The notes under the pieces were generated by a model. It was not told the origin of the DNA and made no database searches. It saw only the letters and a program-made list of their open reading frames with translations. From Puccinia triticina (taxonomy: Eukaryota; Basidiomycota; Pucciniomycetes; Pucciniales; Pucciniaceae): a DNA stretch of 64,000 bases. Location of the stretch: contig NC_070562.1 in NCBI RefSeq assembly GCF_026914185.1, forward strand, positions 3,038,001-3,102,000, written 5' to 3'. This document shows positions 48,333 to 59,900 of the stretch, one piece after another; the stretch's first letter is position 1, and each line of letters begins with the position of its first letter. A program made the position numbers and the translations under genes.

Positions 48333-50581
48333 TTACGCTGGATAATTAGGTGACTGACTACTCCTACTAGGTGTTGGTGATTGGGGGGGGCTCTTGAAGT
48401 CCTTGGGCGAGACATCATCGGGGATTGAAGGATCATAAACGACGTCAATGAGATTTTGGTCAAGGTCTAAATGGAGAATAGCTTGGCGATTGGGAGTGAG
48501 TCCGCGACTTGGTCGTTTAAGCCATGAGGCTGCTACCTTTGCACCTGGTAGCAACTCTAATCGGTACTTGACTTCAGCAAGACGATAATCGGTCTTTGAC
48601 CAGGGCCACTGAGTGATAGCACCCCCCGTTTTCTCAGCTGGTACAAGGTCACGCATGGTGTTAGTGATAATCGTTTGAAAAAGCGTACAAGGCTCAGCAG
48701 GATGATCAAAAAATTGACTAACCAATCAACTTGGACATTCTTTTAACTGCTGAAACCAGACAGAGAGGAAAAGATGCTAAGGAGTGCGTAGGAGGTATGT
48801 CAGTACCATGAAAAATGTGATTGTTTTTTGAGGCTCACCATCCTTCCCCCCTTTTGCTCCGGGTGCATGTGAACCTGCTTTAGCAGCTTTATCAGCCTGC
48901 TCATTTACCATGGCAATGGAAGCTGCAAGATCGGAGACTGTGTAACCGGTAATAAAGGATTGCATGCGCGCAGGATAACATTTGGTTCCATCCACCTGTT
49001 CGGCCTTTTTGACAAAGGATGAGGCCCCAGGTGTGTATCGAGTGTACTGGAAAGAGTGTCGCCCAAGATGACGAGATACTGCAAAGATCACCAGCTCACA
49101 CCCAAATGTCTCGGCAACATTTACTGCCTGCAAGATCAAAATTGGTCAGCAAGATTCAAATGAGAAAACGTTGCCAATTAGCTTACTTCGGCATCCCATT
49201 TGTCAAGAAAGTTCTCAACTTCCTTGGATGAGCTGAGAAGCGAAATACTCTTGCGCATTCCGACCTGGTTAGCTGCCACAATTGGTTCATCATCATCGGA
49301 AGGCTTGTCTGCCTCATGGCTGCCATCTTCATTTTGTGGATGAGAAGGTCCGTCTGGGCGAGTTGTAGTTGAGGCGGGGTGCCGGTACTTTGCCTGTTCT
49401 TCCGAGGAAAGTTTTTTCCAGAGACCAGAACCCCCCCCCATTCCCGGCGACCATTTAACTCCCTTGCGAGCTATTTAGTAGAATGTGAGCGTTTACAGCC
49501 AAATCAAACTCTATTTCAAAATGGATATTACTTACGACCACAAAATACAGCTCTCGCATTCTTTGTTTTCATAAAATAGTTGAAGCTGTTGGGGTTGCGC
49601 ACGGCCATTCGCCGGCCTCTTCAGAGCATGGGAGGGAGGTGAAATTCTCGGCGTAAGTTCAAAGCACTTGAGCAATCAAATGAGAAAATACACTGACAAG
49701 AAACCATGGACCATTGGCATGGAAACACCACGCTCTATGGCCTTAATGGACATCATCTTACGCTGTTGGGAGGCATAGTTGGCAAAAAATGTTTGATCGG
49801 AATTGGACATGGCCTTTTTTGACCACTTCTTAGCTTCAATGACAAGTTCAGCTTCGGACATCCTCATCATCTCCTCATACGACCTGGGCGCAGGGCGAGG
49901 ACAATTGGCAGGTTCAGTCTTTTTGCGCTTCTTGCTGTTGGTACAATCTGTTATTCCAGTTAAAGGAGGAGCATGGGATTTAGGGTGAGGAGAAGGCAGA
50001 GGGGGAGGCAGCGATGGAGAATAGGTTGATGGGCATTGTGATAAACTGGGTTGGTAATCACTTGAATTCCGATCCTGATTAGCTCTATCCTCCAACTGAC
50101 TGACAACATTTGGATTGGCCGGGATAGGTCGGTGCAAGTGGACTGGAGAGCTAGTTAAAGTGTTGTTGGTTTGCAAGATTCACAGAGAAGGAAGGGGATG
50201 GATGGGACGGTTAGGAGAGTGATAAGTGGAAAGATGCGATTGGGATTGAGCAGAACCAAAATGGGACTGAGTTGGATGATAATGTATGGAATTTTGAAAT
50301 TCGGGCTGATTAGAGGCAACGTGAGATTTAGCAGAATGGTGTAAAGTACTGGGGATTTGGTTTTGAGTCAGATAAATATTTGGATTCTGATAATGGGTGG
50401 TATGAGTATTACGATCAACATAAAAGTGAGGGTTAACATGTGCAGGATGATGATAAGTGAGATCGCTCGCAACACCAGTTTGGGAGGGGGCAATCTGCCC
50501 ATTATGAGGCTGATCATGAGTAGAATTGGGAGTAAAACAAGGATCATTGTTTGCTGGGTTGGACGACAAGTTGTGGAACAT
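48333..50581 (-). CDS. KDZ-element second gene, HMG-box-like protein
   Basis: Minus-strand exons 50581-50184, 50099-49698, 49618-49536, 49470-49187 and 49127 onward join in frame. The last junction to the segment ending at 48333 is unresolved, because a direct join meets a stop and another splice or a frameshift is needed. The N-terminus is Asn/His/Pro-rich; SKKRKKTEPA is a likely nuclear signal. The stretch GRRMAVRNPNSFNYFMKTKN ... GSGLWKKLSSEEQAKYR resembles an HMG box (basic start, xxxPNSFxxFM, late SSEEQAKYR), with a Gly-rich loop instead of a normal middle helix. The middle segment contains FGCELVIFAVSRHLGRHSF. It reads toward the transposase gene. A DNA-bending helper for transposition is plausible but inferred. 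Confidence 0.6.
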
Positions 50582-50982
50582 GATTGGGGATGGTCCTCAG
50601 GATTGAGGTGGTCGGTGTTGTTAAGGTGTGGTAGGTGTAGCGGATGAGGGAAAGAAGGGATGGTATGATGTGCAGGATCAAGTGAGTGAGAACGAAAAGC
50701 AGCAGGTAGGCTGAGTTGTGGTTGCTACAGCTGCGTGACGCAGCTTGTGTCACACTAGGCTGCTTTGGGGTTGCTGCAACTGCGTAACACAGCTTGTGGG
50801 ACATTTGCAACAAGAACGTACCGTAGAGTCCAGGATCTGCTCCAGCATTGGGGTCTGATTCCAATACAGGTGCGTTTTTGCTTGCCCGTTCCAATGCTTG
50901 GGTTCATCCTTGTCTGCTATCAGGGCCTGGTTCTGTGATGATTCCACAAGTTTGAATGCCATCCACGACCGACTGTCAGCTG

Positions 50983-51618
50983 TGCCTGCATACATTTTTT
51001 TTTGCCAATGTGTTCCACTCAAGGTCCCCAAATCAATAATCTCATCAAGATCCCATACACTTCACAACATTGCGTAACAAAGAAAGCAAAACAAAATAAG
51101 AAAGAAACAAGTCAGAATGATTGAGCGATGATGATTGATGGGAAATCGATACATTACGGATTTTTTCCCATTGGCTTGAGGAGTCAGATGGGTTGTAGCA
51201 CGATTGGAGGACAGTGGTGGTCGGTGTTTCTGAGGTGTGGTTAGGTGCACCGGATGAGGGAAACAAGGGGCGGGGGCATGTGCGGGATCCGATGATCAGT
51301 GAGAAGTAAAAACCGGGTTGCTGCAACTGCGAACGTACCAATCTTGATGCGGGATCTTGCCAGATCCGGATAGAAATAAAAAAATGCATGTGCGGGATCG
51401 GGTGAGTGAGCACTGAGGAGTAAAAACTGGGTTGCTGCGGCTGCGTAACGCATGTTGATGCGGGATCCGAGTTGAAATTGAAAAAAAAGCATGTGGGAAC
51501 AGGCGAGTGGATCTGCTCGGGGCCGAGTGAAACCGAGATCACAGAACGTACTGTAGAATAGTCTAGGCGCAGCATGTACAGGGACTATACTATAGTCTGT
51601 TGAGTATCGACTGGGGTG
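50983..51618 (-). repeat. KDZ right terminal inverted repeat
   Basis: This is the inverted partner of 41853-42485 and ends ...GACTGGGGTG at 51618. The inner limit is where likeness stops, near TGTGCCTGCATAC. Confidence 0.9.
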
Positions 51619-51664
51619 ATATACAAATACATGTACTGTATTTGTTTCAGCGTTGCTCTGAGCC

Positions 51665-52129
51665 ATTTGAACCCTGGCGAGCAGAACGAGGAAATTGCTA
51701 GGGGGGTGTGGGGCGGGTACAAGGGATCAATTCCCCGGGTCTGCCGGGTCTGCATCCCAGGCATATCGATTTCATATCAAACATTGAGTACTCTCCAAGG
51801 TACGTTCGAATTTCAATCGAGTTTGCTTCGATTAAAATCCCATGGTATCCCGAAGTCAACCTTCGATTGTAATTCGAACTCGACGGAGTTCAAATTATAT
51901 TCGAAGGTTATTCCATTATTATTTGAAGAAACTTTGTGTTGTATTCGAAGAGATTCGAAGTCTCCACCCAAACAATATTCGATGTCATATATCCGAAGGG
52001 CCTTCGAAAGGACTTCGAAACTCACTTGGTCAACTAGTTTGACGAAGTGACGTCCCCTCTTGCTGGCGGGGAGTTCGAACATCTTTCGATTGAACTTCGG
52101 AAGGCTTTCGATCTTTTGCGTCCGTGGTG
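51665..52129 (-). repeat. Right subterminal region of element A, TTCGAA repeats
   Basis: From about 51790 to 52110 TTCGAA and relatives (CTTCGAT, ATTCGAAG, ACTTCGAAAC) recur about fifteen times. They are followed by the terminal TGCGTCCGTGGTG and TA. This mirrors the AACGTT-rich ends of element B in layout but uses another word. Confidence 0.75.
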
Positions 52130-52131
52130 TA

Positions 52132-52894
52132 GGATGTGAGGAGTGAGTTCAGGATGGTACTTAAATAATTACCGGACAACATCAGCAGCTGGCTCCGAGT
52201 CCAGCTGAGCACGGTTGCGGAAGAAGCTCGTCCCAGGCCGGGCTGGTGGAAGTTTCCTCTGCCCTGCCTAGCCATACAGACATGCGGGTGCTCGAAATCA
52301 CTAAAGCTAAATGTGAACGAGGTTGGTGCATCGCATCTCAAGTCACACTCTTGAGGCTCCGAAATTCAGAGCCCAGCTGGTCATGAATCAACAAATAATT
52401 GCTTCGGCCCCACCGCGCCGACGAAAAGTGCGAAGTGCATGCATCCCCAGGGCAGCAGCAGAATCAAAGCTCCGTCGCCATCTTCCGAGCCAGGCAGCTT
52501 GCGTCGATCGGCTGGTTACGCGCCAGTGAATGGCCACGGCCGGTTGAGAAATTTGCCTTATTGGCTGGTAACTCTGCGCCAGGGCCGAACGGGCACAGAG
52601 TTGCTCAGCTCGAGCTGTTCCAGCTCATTAAGCCTGCACACACATCAGTGCGCACTAGCCGGACAGACACACCCTCAGACTATCATATCATATCAGGCGC
52701 TGAGAAGAAGAGAACATCGCCATGGCAAACATCTACAATCCCCTTGCCCGCCTTCATTAACCATCGCTATCCGCCTAATCCCTCAGCTCTGCCCCCGCTC
52801 ATCCTGCATACTTCGCCTCACAGAGAACATTGGCTCGACAGCTTCTCCCACGCCCCTCACCCCCCATACCAACTCTTTTCCTGCGGTTGTCAGG
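52132..52894 (+). promoter_or_regulatory. Upstream region of the NADPH oxidase gene
   Basis: This is 763 bp between the right end of element A and the NoxB start codon. It turns from mixed to C/T-rich DNA toward the gene, as in the leader of the Flo8-like gene. An upstream in-frame ATG at 52439 exists, but the added segment (MHPQGSSRIK...) does not look like protein, so I read it as leader. Confidence 0.5.
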
Positions 52895-55151
52895 ATGGCT
52901 CGAAAGGGCTCCGCAAGCTCGAGCAGGCTCGGAGTCGGGAATGAACGGTGGCAATACGAACAAGACTTCTACAATCCGGAATTCGAGGAGTCTCAAGTGC
53001 CCCTCACCCCTCTCGACAGGCGCTCTCCAATCGTCGCCAACTTCACTGCCCCTCGCTATCATCGCAACCTCACCGAGCGAGGCCGACTCCAAGGACTCAT
53101 GGGCGGCTCAGACCTCTCCTCGCGCAAGGGCGACGACCCCCTGGCCCACGAAGACCGGCTCAGCTTCAACTCCACCGAGCCCCAGGCCGGCCTGCCCCGC
53201 ATGGCCACCAAATTCCATCTCGAGCGCGGCATCATCCTCGACTCGCCCACCACACGATTCAAGTCCTGGATGGTCAACGAGGGCTCGAGGAAGTTCTTCA
53301 CCTGGACCTGGATTTTCATCCACATCATCACCTTCGTCTTCGCCTTCCTCAACTTCCTGCTCAAAGACAACCTCACCCAAGCCAGAGCAACCTTCAACAT
53401 CACCTACCCTCTCGCCCGAGCCTCCGCACTCGTCCTCCACGTCGACGTCGCCTTCATCCTCCTGCCCATCTGCCGAAACTTCATCACCCTCCTCCGGCGC
53501 TCGGCGCTCAACCAAGTCATCCCCTTCGAGAAAAACATCACCTTCCACAAGTTCACCGGCTTTGCGCTCGCCTTCTTCAGCGCCATCCACATCGTCGCCC
53601 ATCTCGTCAACTTCGCCCAGCTGGCTATCAAGACCCAGACGGGCATCGTCGGCTTCATCGGCGCTAACTTCCTCACCGGCCCCGGCGCCACCGGATGGAT
53701 CATGACCCTCAGCCTTGGCATCATCGTCTGGTACGCCCGTGAGAAGCCCAGACGGGCGAAGTTCGAACGCTTCTGGTACTCCCATCACCTCTTCATCGTC
53801 TTCTTTTCCGCCTGGCAACTGCACGGGTTTGTTCCTCTTTCATCCTTTCTTCCCCTAGCGAGAACAAAAAAAAAAAAACTGATAGATGGGCTGCAAATAC
53901 CAGAATGTTCTGCATGATCCAGCCAGACCGGCCTCCTTATTGCTCGTTCAACCAGATTGGTGTCTTCTGGAAGTTCGTACTTGCAACTTTTATACTCGAC
54001 GATAATAACAACTGTGTGACTTACGTTTTTGCTGTCTGCTTCTGTGGTACTTTTGATAGATATTGGCTGGTCGGTGGTACGATTTTTATCTGGGAGCGAG
54101 TCCTGCGAGAAGTGCGGTCGCGCCACAAGACATACATCTCCAAGGTAATCCAACATCCTTCGAACGTCTGCGAGGTGCAAATCAAGAAGGAGAAAACGAC
54201 GACCCGAGCAGGCCAGTATATCTTCCTCAATTGTCCCGAAGTCTCGTACTGGCAATGGCATCCGTTCACGCTCACATCGGCACCAGAGGAGGATTACATC
54301 TCTGTGCACATCCGTTGTGTGGGCGACTTTACGACCGAGTTTGCGGAAGCTCTGGGCTGTGACTTCTCGCGTAACAAGGAGAAGAAGGCGAACGGGGCGG
54401 GGCCGACAGTCCTGCCCCCTGCGACCAACCGAGTCCTTCCCCGAGTGATGGTAGATGGGCCGTTTGGCTCGGCGTCGGAGGACGTGTTCAAGTTCGAGGT
54501 GGTGATGCTAGTGGGAGGGGGGATCGGGGTGACGCCGTTTGCGTCGGTGCTCAAGTCGATCTGGTACAAGCTGAACTTCCCCTCGGCCTCGAAATCCGGC
54601 TCGCCGATCCGGCTCCAGAAGGTGTACTTCTTCTGGGTCTGCCGCGACTTCGACTCCTTCGAATGGTTCAAGTCCCTCCTCTCGGCTATCGAGGAACAGG
54701 ACGTCGACGGGCGCGTCGAGCTCCATACCTACATCACCCAGAAACTCAAAGACGACGACATCAACAACATCATCGTCTCCGATGTCGGCGGACAGAGGGA
54801 CGCGATCACTCAGCTCCGCTCGCCCACTCATTACGGCAGACCGAATTGGGACCGTGAGTGTTGGATTCTTACCTCTCCTGCCCGCATCCCCGGCTGATTC
54901 GTTCCTGTCTATCCTCAGGTATCTTCAACTCTGTCAGAGAGAAACACACGGCTACCGATGTCGGCGTCTTCTTCTGTGGCCCTGGTCCATTAGGACATGC
55001 TTTACATCTGCAATGCAACAAATGGACCGGCGGGACCGACAACGACACTCGATTCTTTTGGGGTATGTCCTCCATTCCTTCTCCCTCACAGCCACTCCAC
55101 TAACATATCTTGGCTCCATCACGCTCTACCATAGGTAAAGAAAACTTTTGA
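52895..55151 (+). CDS. noxB: NADPH oxidase, NoxB type (651 aa)
   Basis: Exons 52895-53826, 53904-53972, 54060-54853, 54919-55062 and 55135-55151 join in one frame and end in the family's conserved C-terminus FFWGKENF. The first 100 or so residues are a cytosolic extension; about six membrane helices follow. Haem-ligand histidines are visible in FHKFTGFALAFFSAIHIVAH and in WYSHHLFIVFFSAWQLHG. FAD-binding HPFTLTSAP is at about 401, the NADPH motif GGGIGVTPF at about 486, and CGPGPLG near 618. TFNITYPLARASALVLHVDVA fits NoxB rather than NoxA, and EF-hands (NoxC) are absent. The enzyme passes electrons from NADPH across the membrane to oxygen, giving superoxide. In plant pathogens NoxB with NoxR, Rac and tetraspanin supports infection structures; that role here is inferred. 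Confidence 0.93.
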
Positions 55152-55587
55152 AAGGATATACGGACTCTCTTCTAAGCTTCACAGGCTTTTCTTTGACAGA
55201 AATAAATTTATCGTCATGACATTATTCACTACTATTTATCACCCGCATCGCATCACCAAGAATTGTTGTATTAAACCATCCCCCCTTTTTTCGATTTCGT
55301 TTTTTTGCTCGTTTACTATTTGTTTATCGCAGTTTGACGTTTTTGCATGCTTTTGTTATACCGACTTAGAGAACCCGTGGCTTCAGTGTACATATTTACA
55401 TATACGAGACCCACTGCCCCCGTTTATAATGATGCTCGTTATATTTCGCACCGCTGCAATCTTTCCTCGTAACATTATTCTCGTTTCGCATTTTTTTTTT
55501 CTTGCGCTGTACCCAGTATCCCTGACGCAGCAAGCAAGCGGGTCCAAACCCACTCGACTTTGCGGACAATTTTATGTTTTTACATCA
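55152..55587. other. 3' region of noxB
   Basis: T-rich DNA with AATAAA-like GAAATAAATTTA at about 55199. It fits a 3' UTR and polyadenylation region. No gene. Confidence 0.5.
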
Positions 55588-55596
55588 CTGCTGACC

Positions 55597-56894
55597 CTAA
55601 CTTAACTAAGTCCCTCACTTTGTGGAGGGGGGACGACGTCCCGCAGGGACCCTCCGAAGGAGGGACTGATACACCGCGGCCTGAGAGAATCAGGAACTTG
55701 GGCCTTTTTCAATCATGTGTAGCTTCATCACATCACATTATATGATTGAGTTGTAGGGGAACAAAAGATGCAGAACATCAAGGAGAATCTTTCCACCTAT
55801 TGTCCTATTTTTAGGGATATGTAATGACATTCAAATGTCTTTTTTTGCAACTTCATCTAGTTGGCTATATCACACATGTTGCACTGTACAGAATCTGGAA
55901 TCCATGATGTTACAACTCTGATTACAGCTCAACAAGATGTGTTGAGGATGGGAAAAAATAGCAGAAAGATAAGGACAGCTTGGGCCATCCCAGAAATGTA
56001 AACAATTTCAAAAATGGTGCAGAGGCTCATGAGGGAGAGTGATTCTAAAAAAGTCCCCACCAAAAGTTATAATTCTCTCAGGCCGCGGGGTCCACATAGC
56101 GCCTAAGTCCCTCCTTTGGAGGTCGCTTCGCTCCCAAACTTAGCTAAGTCCGAGGGTGGAGGCGCGAAGCGCCTCCACCGGAGGGACTTATGCGGTATTG
56201 GTGATTTAGGCCTGAGAGGAATGGCCAAAAACGCCATTTTCAACAAATGTTGCAATAGCTCCCTTACCTCCGAAGATTTCACCAATATTTTTGGATATTA
56301 AGAAAGCCTTGCATCTTGGCTAATTTTTGATGCTCTAAGATCATCAAATTTCATCATTCCTTGCTCATAATAACACATTGAAGTTGGTGGGTTGCAAAAG
56401 CCAAGCCTGAGGTCCGTAAAACATCATTTTAGTGTAAATCCATACGCTTTCCTCGGGGAAAAAAATGACAGGTATCCAGGACTGATGTCCAGCCTTGCCA
56501 ACCAACTGCGCGAGAAAATGCATTTGGGCCTGTTCACTCAAGATTCCGAGGGAGCTCATTTGAAAAACAATTATACCTTGACTGTTTTTGCCAGCATGAA
56601 GTTTTTTTACTACATGCCTTGTATCTTGGGTTTGGGAAGAAGAAAAATGTACAAAAAGGTGGCAGGAGATAGCCAGGCATCTCAAGAGTCTAAGTGTAAA
56701 TGTAGAGGGTGATTACACCAAGGCAGCACTGTGCAGGGGCCTTAGCATAAAAAGGTAAGGATTATTGTCATTTCTCTCAGGCAAATTTCACCAATAAGGC
56801 ATAAGTCCCTCCCAGAGGGAGGCCGAAGGCCTCCCTCGGGAGGGACTTAGTTAAGTTTGCTTCGCTCCCCCGAGGAGGGAATTAGCTAAGTTAG
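55597..56894. mobile_element. Double MITE with 9-bp target duplication (Mutator-like)
   Basis: CTGCTGACC lies at 55588-55596 and again at 56895-56903. The ends are CTAACTTAACTAAGTCCCTC and the complement of GAGGGAATTAGCTAAGTTAG, 18 of 20 matching. A 9-bp duplication points to a Mutator-like element. Inside, the end structure recurs at about 56075-56220 (CTCTCAGGCC...TAAGTCCCTCC...AAACTTAGCTAAGTC...GGAGGGACTTA...GGCCTGAGAG), so the unit looks like two copies joined through one shared central end. Each copy has its own inner inverted repeat GCCTGAGAGA. No coding capacity. Confidence 0.82.
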
Positions 56895-56903
56895 CTGCTG
56901 ACC

Positions 56904-59900
56904 TGTCTTCAAAACGACCAGCACCGCACAATTAAAACTGGATTTGTGCTTCCTGCCTGATCCTGCTCAAGCATCTGCACCATGATGGACACTGATTTTT
57001 GCAAACTGGAACTTACTCCAAACCCTCAAAACCTATCCCCATTTTATCAACCAGCAAGTGTGATTTTATTTGGGGACTTAAAATGCCCCAATGTGACGCC
57101 TAGTTCAGTTTAAAGGGTTTAAAACCTGCATTTCAAGCATTTCTGGAGTGCCCAGATCATTCACTCCAGTAGTATGTAGCCTGTGGACACCTTGTGAAAT
57201 GGGTCAGACTAAGAGCAACTCCACAGCAGGTCCTAAATTCCATGATTTGGGGACCCCATTGCAGTTCCTGAATCTGTCAGCCAAATCTCTACAGCCCCTT
57301 GTGGTCTAACTGTATCCACCAGCTCTTGCAACTTTGCTTGACATCACTTCACATATGGGTGACAGCTTGGTAAAACTACTCCAATATCCCACCCAAGGTG
57401 ATTTCACTCCAATTTACTGCCTGCCTTGATGTGGCAGGGCAGTATTATGTGTATTTGCACTTGGCAGTCTGTATGTGTTTGATGTTAGTACGTAGCTGGG
57501 TCCTCATACACAGTTTTCAAGGTCTCTGCAATGGGATGGATGATAAAGTAGAAAGATGTATTTTGCTGCTTTTATTGCTTGGCTTGGTGGTCTGATAGAA
57601 TACAAGATCTCAAATTTTTGTGTACATACCAGACAGGGCAACATGATCCAAACTTATGTATTTTAAATATTGCTCATGAAACAGAAGAAAGAAAAAAAAA
57701 ACTACTCCTGCTTTCTGACTTGTAAGGGCAAAACAATGCAACAATAATGCAATGAGTGGTATTTCATTGTATCAGTTTCAGTGCTGATAGAGCCAAATTC
57801 TTCCAGAAAGAGAAACTTGGCATAAATTTTTGGGGCATAGATTAGCATTGAACAGAACCAACCAGGGATTTGACCAGAAATAATATTTAACCAGTTGCCT
57901 TAATTCCTTTGGCAGCCAAGATTTGACTATCCATGAGATTAACTTGTTAAAATAATCACAGAAATAATTTCTTGTGCCCAGATTTAAAAAAATGTAAGAG
58001 CCAAGAGATACTAAGGTTGATCTTGTTTGACCATATAAATACAGATGGGTTTCATTTTCATATCTTGTTAAGACTTTTACATAAATATCTCATAAAATTA
58101 AATCCTTTGTGCACACACGTGGTAAACAACATTGTTTCCAAAAAAGTACACAAGAGCATAAAATCCTCAGGAGCTGTTTTTGAATACCTTCCCATTTTTA
58201 CCAACAAACAGCAGAGTCCAGATATATCAAAATCATAAATAAGCCCCTTCTCTTACTGTCCTCATCTTCACATTCTCCACATCAGCCATTCATTCTTTGG
58301 CTCAGAGTTTAAAACCCATAGATATAAAATATCAATCCACATCATTCATAGCTGTTCCTAGCCATGCTCTTAATCAAGATACTGGTGTCTGTTCAGCTCT
58401 TAAATACATTCAACGCTTTGGCTCTTCCAGTCAGTGATTCAAACCATCTTGTAAAAAGAATGGAATACATTGAACGTGGAAAGCAAGCTGGAGCAGCCAC
58501 CAAAACCAAATAAGGGTTTGGTGAAGGTTAGTAGAATATTTTATCAGTTATTTTCTCCATTTTATTGCTCAATTTAAGATAAAAAAACATCCTTCATTCA
58601 TTTTTATAGGTCAAGAAGGGGGGCTTACGTACACAGATATAGTAAATGATGCATTGCTTAAAGCAAAAGGTGTTTTGTGCTTTATATCTTGGCAACTAAT
58701 TTTTTACATTACAATCCATGGCAACTGAATCTTCATCTAAGCCATAAAATCCATTAGATCAAAAATCCATTGACAATTTGCACCAAACCCGCATGAATTA
58801 TTTGGAAATAGTTTCTCAGCTCAGAGTAGATGCATATGGTTAGGAGTCATCTTGTCTCAAATTCATTACCCACTTGTAAATGAGATCATTTGAATTTTTC
58901 TAAACAATTATAATTCATTTTTTAGATCAACTTTCACAATTATCCCAACAAAGAGAAAAATTATACAAAAGCATGGCAAATACAAGCATCAAAGAGAAAG
59001 AAGGTATGTGATTTGAATCTTGATGGGTTATCTTGGTTAAACCTCATTTCATGACTACTTACTCTCCATCTCATCCATTCAATCCATGCTCTAGAAATTA
59101 AGGAAAAATTGCATCTGTGCCAAGAGAAAAAGAAAGCATTGAACAATGAAGTTTCATCATTGTCCCAATGTATATAAGGTTAGGATTTATGGTATTCTGG
59201 AACAAATTTGCTGAAACCCAAGTTTAATATAGATCTCTATTTTCTAATTATAATGTAAATTGATAGTTCTTATCAAAGATATAAATTCTCAAGCAGGACA
59301 CCCCCCAGATATAACTCAAATCCTGGCAGGGAGAAACATGTTGGACTTCAAAAATGTTTGTATTTTATGAATGATTTTTATCCCATCCAATTTCATGCAC
59401 TGACCATTCATCTCATCCATCAGATCTAAAAACTATCAAAAAGTATCTCATGTAGAGAACCCTGGTAGGGTTTAGATTTTCAATCCAAACTTTGTTCCAG
59501 GTGGACATCTGAGACCTTAATGCTCTCATCCTAGATTTTTGTCATAATTCATCATTCACCTTGATGATAAATAGAATGTCTCAACCTAGGGCGGAAAATT
59601 CAGATTACAATCAAGCTGAAGTACTGATCCAAATTTTCAAATCTGAATCTCATTTTATGATAGGGGTGTTCAAAGTTGACTGCATAAAATTATAACACCA
59701 TAAATTCATAAAATTTTAATCTGAAAAAAATGTGTAACACCCAATCACTCAAAAAAGAGCAACAATTCTAAAATGGTACATAAAAAATGATCACTCAAAA
59801 GTGTTATGATTTTATGATTTTATGATTTGAAAAAAATATGATTTCAACTTTGAACACCCTTGATGTTTTTCAAATGCAACTTTTTGACCACTGTCTGTAA

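Larger units (their letters stand above)
41853..51618 (+). mobile_element. KDZ (Zisupton-like) DNA transposon, 9.8 kb
   Basis: A perfect 8-bp duplication ATATACAA flanks it (41845-41852 and 51619-51626), as expected for the KDZ/Zisupton superfamily. Termini are CACCCCAGTC, with inverted repeats of about 630 bp (41853-42485 and about 50983-51618) that differ at few sites. It carries an intact CxC/KDZ transposase gene (+), a 1-kb fold-back repeat, and a second gene (-) with an HMG-box-like part. Clean borders and an intact gene imply recent insertion into the hAT element. Confidence 0.93.
37261..51664. mobile_element. hAT DNA transposon, split by a KDZ element
   Basis: Inverted ends match over about 40 bp: GGCTCTGAGCAACGGTGAAA at 37261 and the complement of CAGCGTTGCTCTGAGCC at 51648-51664, each followed inward by CAAATACAGTAC. 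The intact hAT transposase gene lies between. Without the KDZ insertion the element is about 4.6 kb. An 8-bp target duplication, expected for hAT, could not be recognised. The outermost bases may extend a little further (for example a CAGGGTTC start read on the minus strand from about 51676). Confidence 0.75.
19926..52129. mobile_element. Element A: CMC/CACTA-like DNA transposon, split by nested insertions
   Basis: The left end is CACCACGGACGCA at 19926-19938, preceded by TA. The right end is the exact inverted complement at 52117-52129, followed by TA. Between them lie A's own genes (a1 +, transposase -, a2 +), then element B, then a hAT with a KDZ inside. Subtracting B (28098-37203) and the hAT (about 37261-51664) leaves about 8.7 kb, close to B's 9.1 kb. 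The distance from the a2 stop to the right end then becomes about 0.7 kb, matching the 0.75 kb for b2 in B. That one element spans all this is inference from the matching ends and sizes; the end sequences themselves are seen. Confidence 0.68.

Noticed and set aside
52830..53705. Ser/Pro-rich 291-aa ORF, a 239-aa ORF in the third frame and a 238-aa minus-strand ORF over noxB exon 1
   Set aside because: They are shadows of the C-rich noxB exon. Only the frame with Nox motifs continues through spliced exons.
57972..58238. 88-aa ORF in AT-rich DNA
   Set aside because: No flanking exons with sensible splice sites and no motif. Probably chance or old debris.
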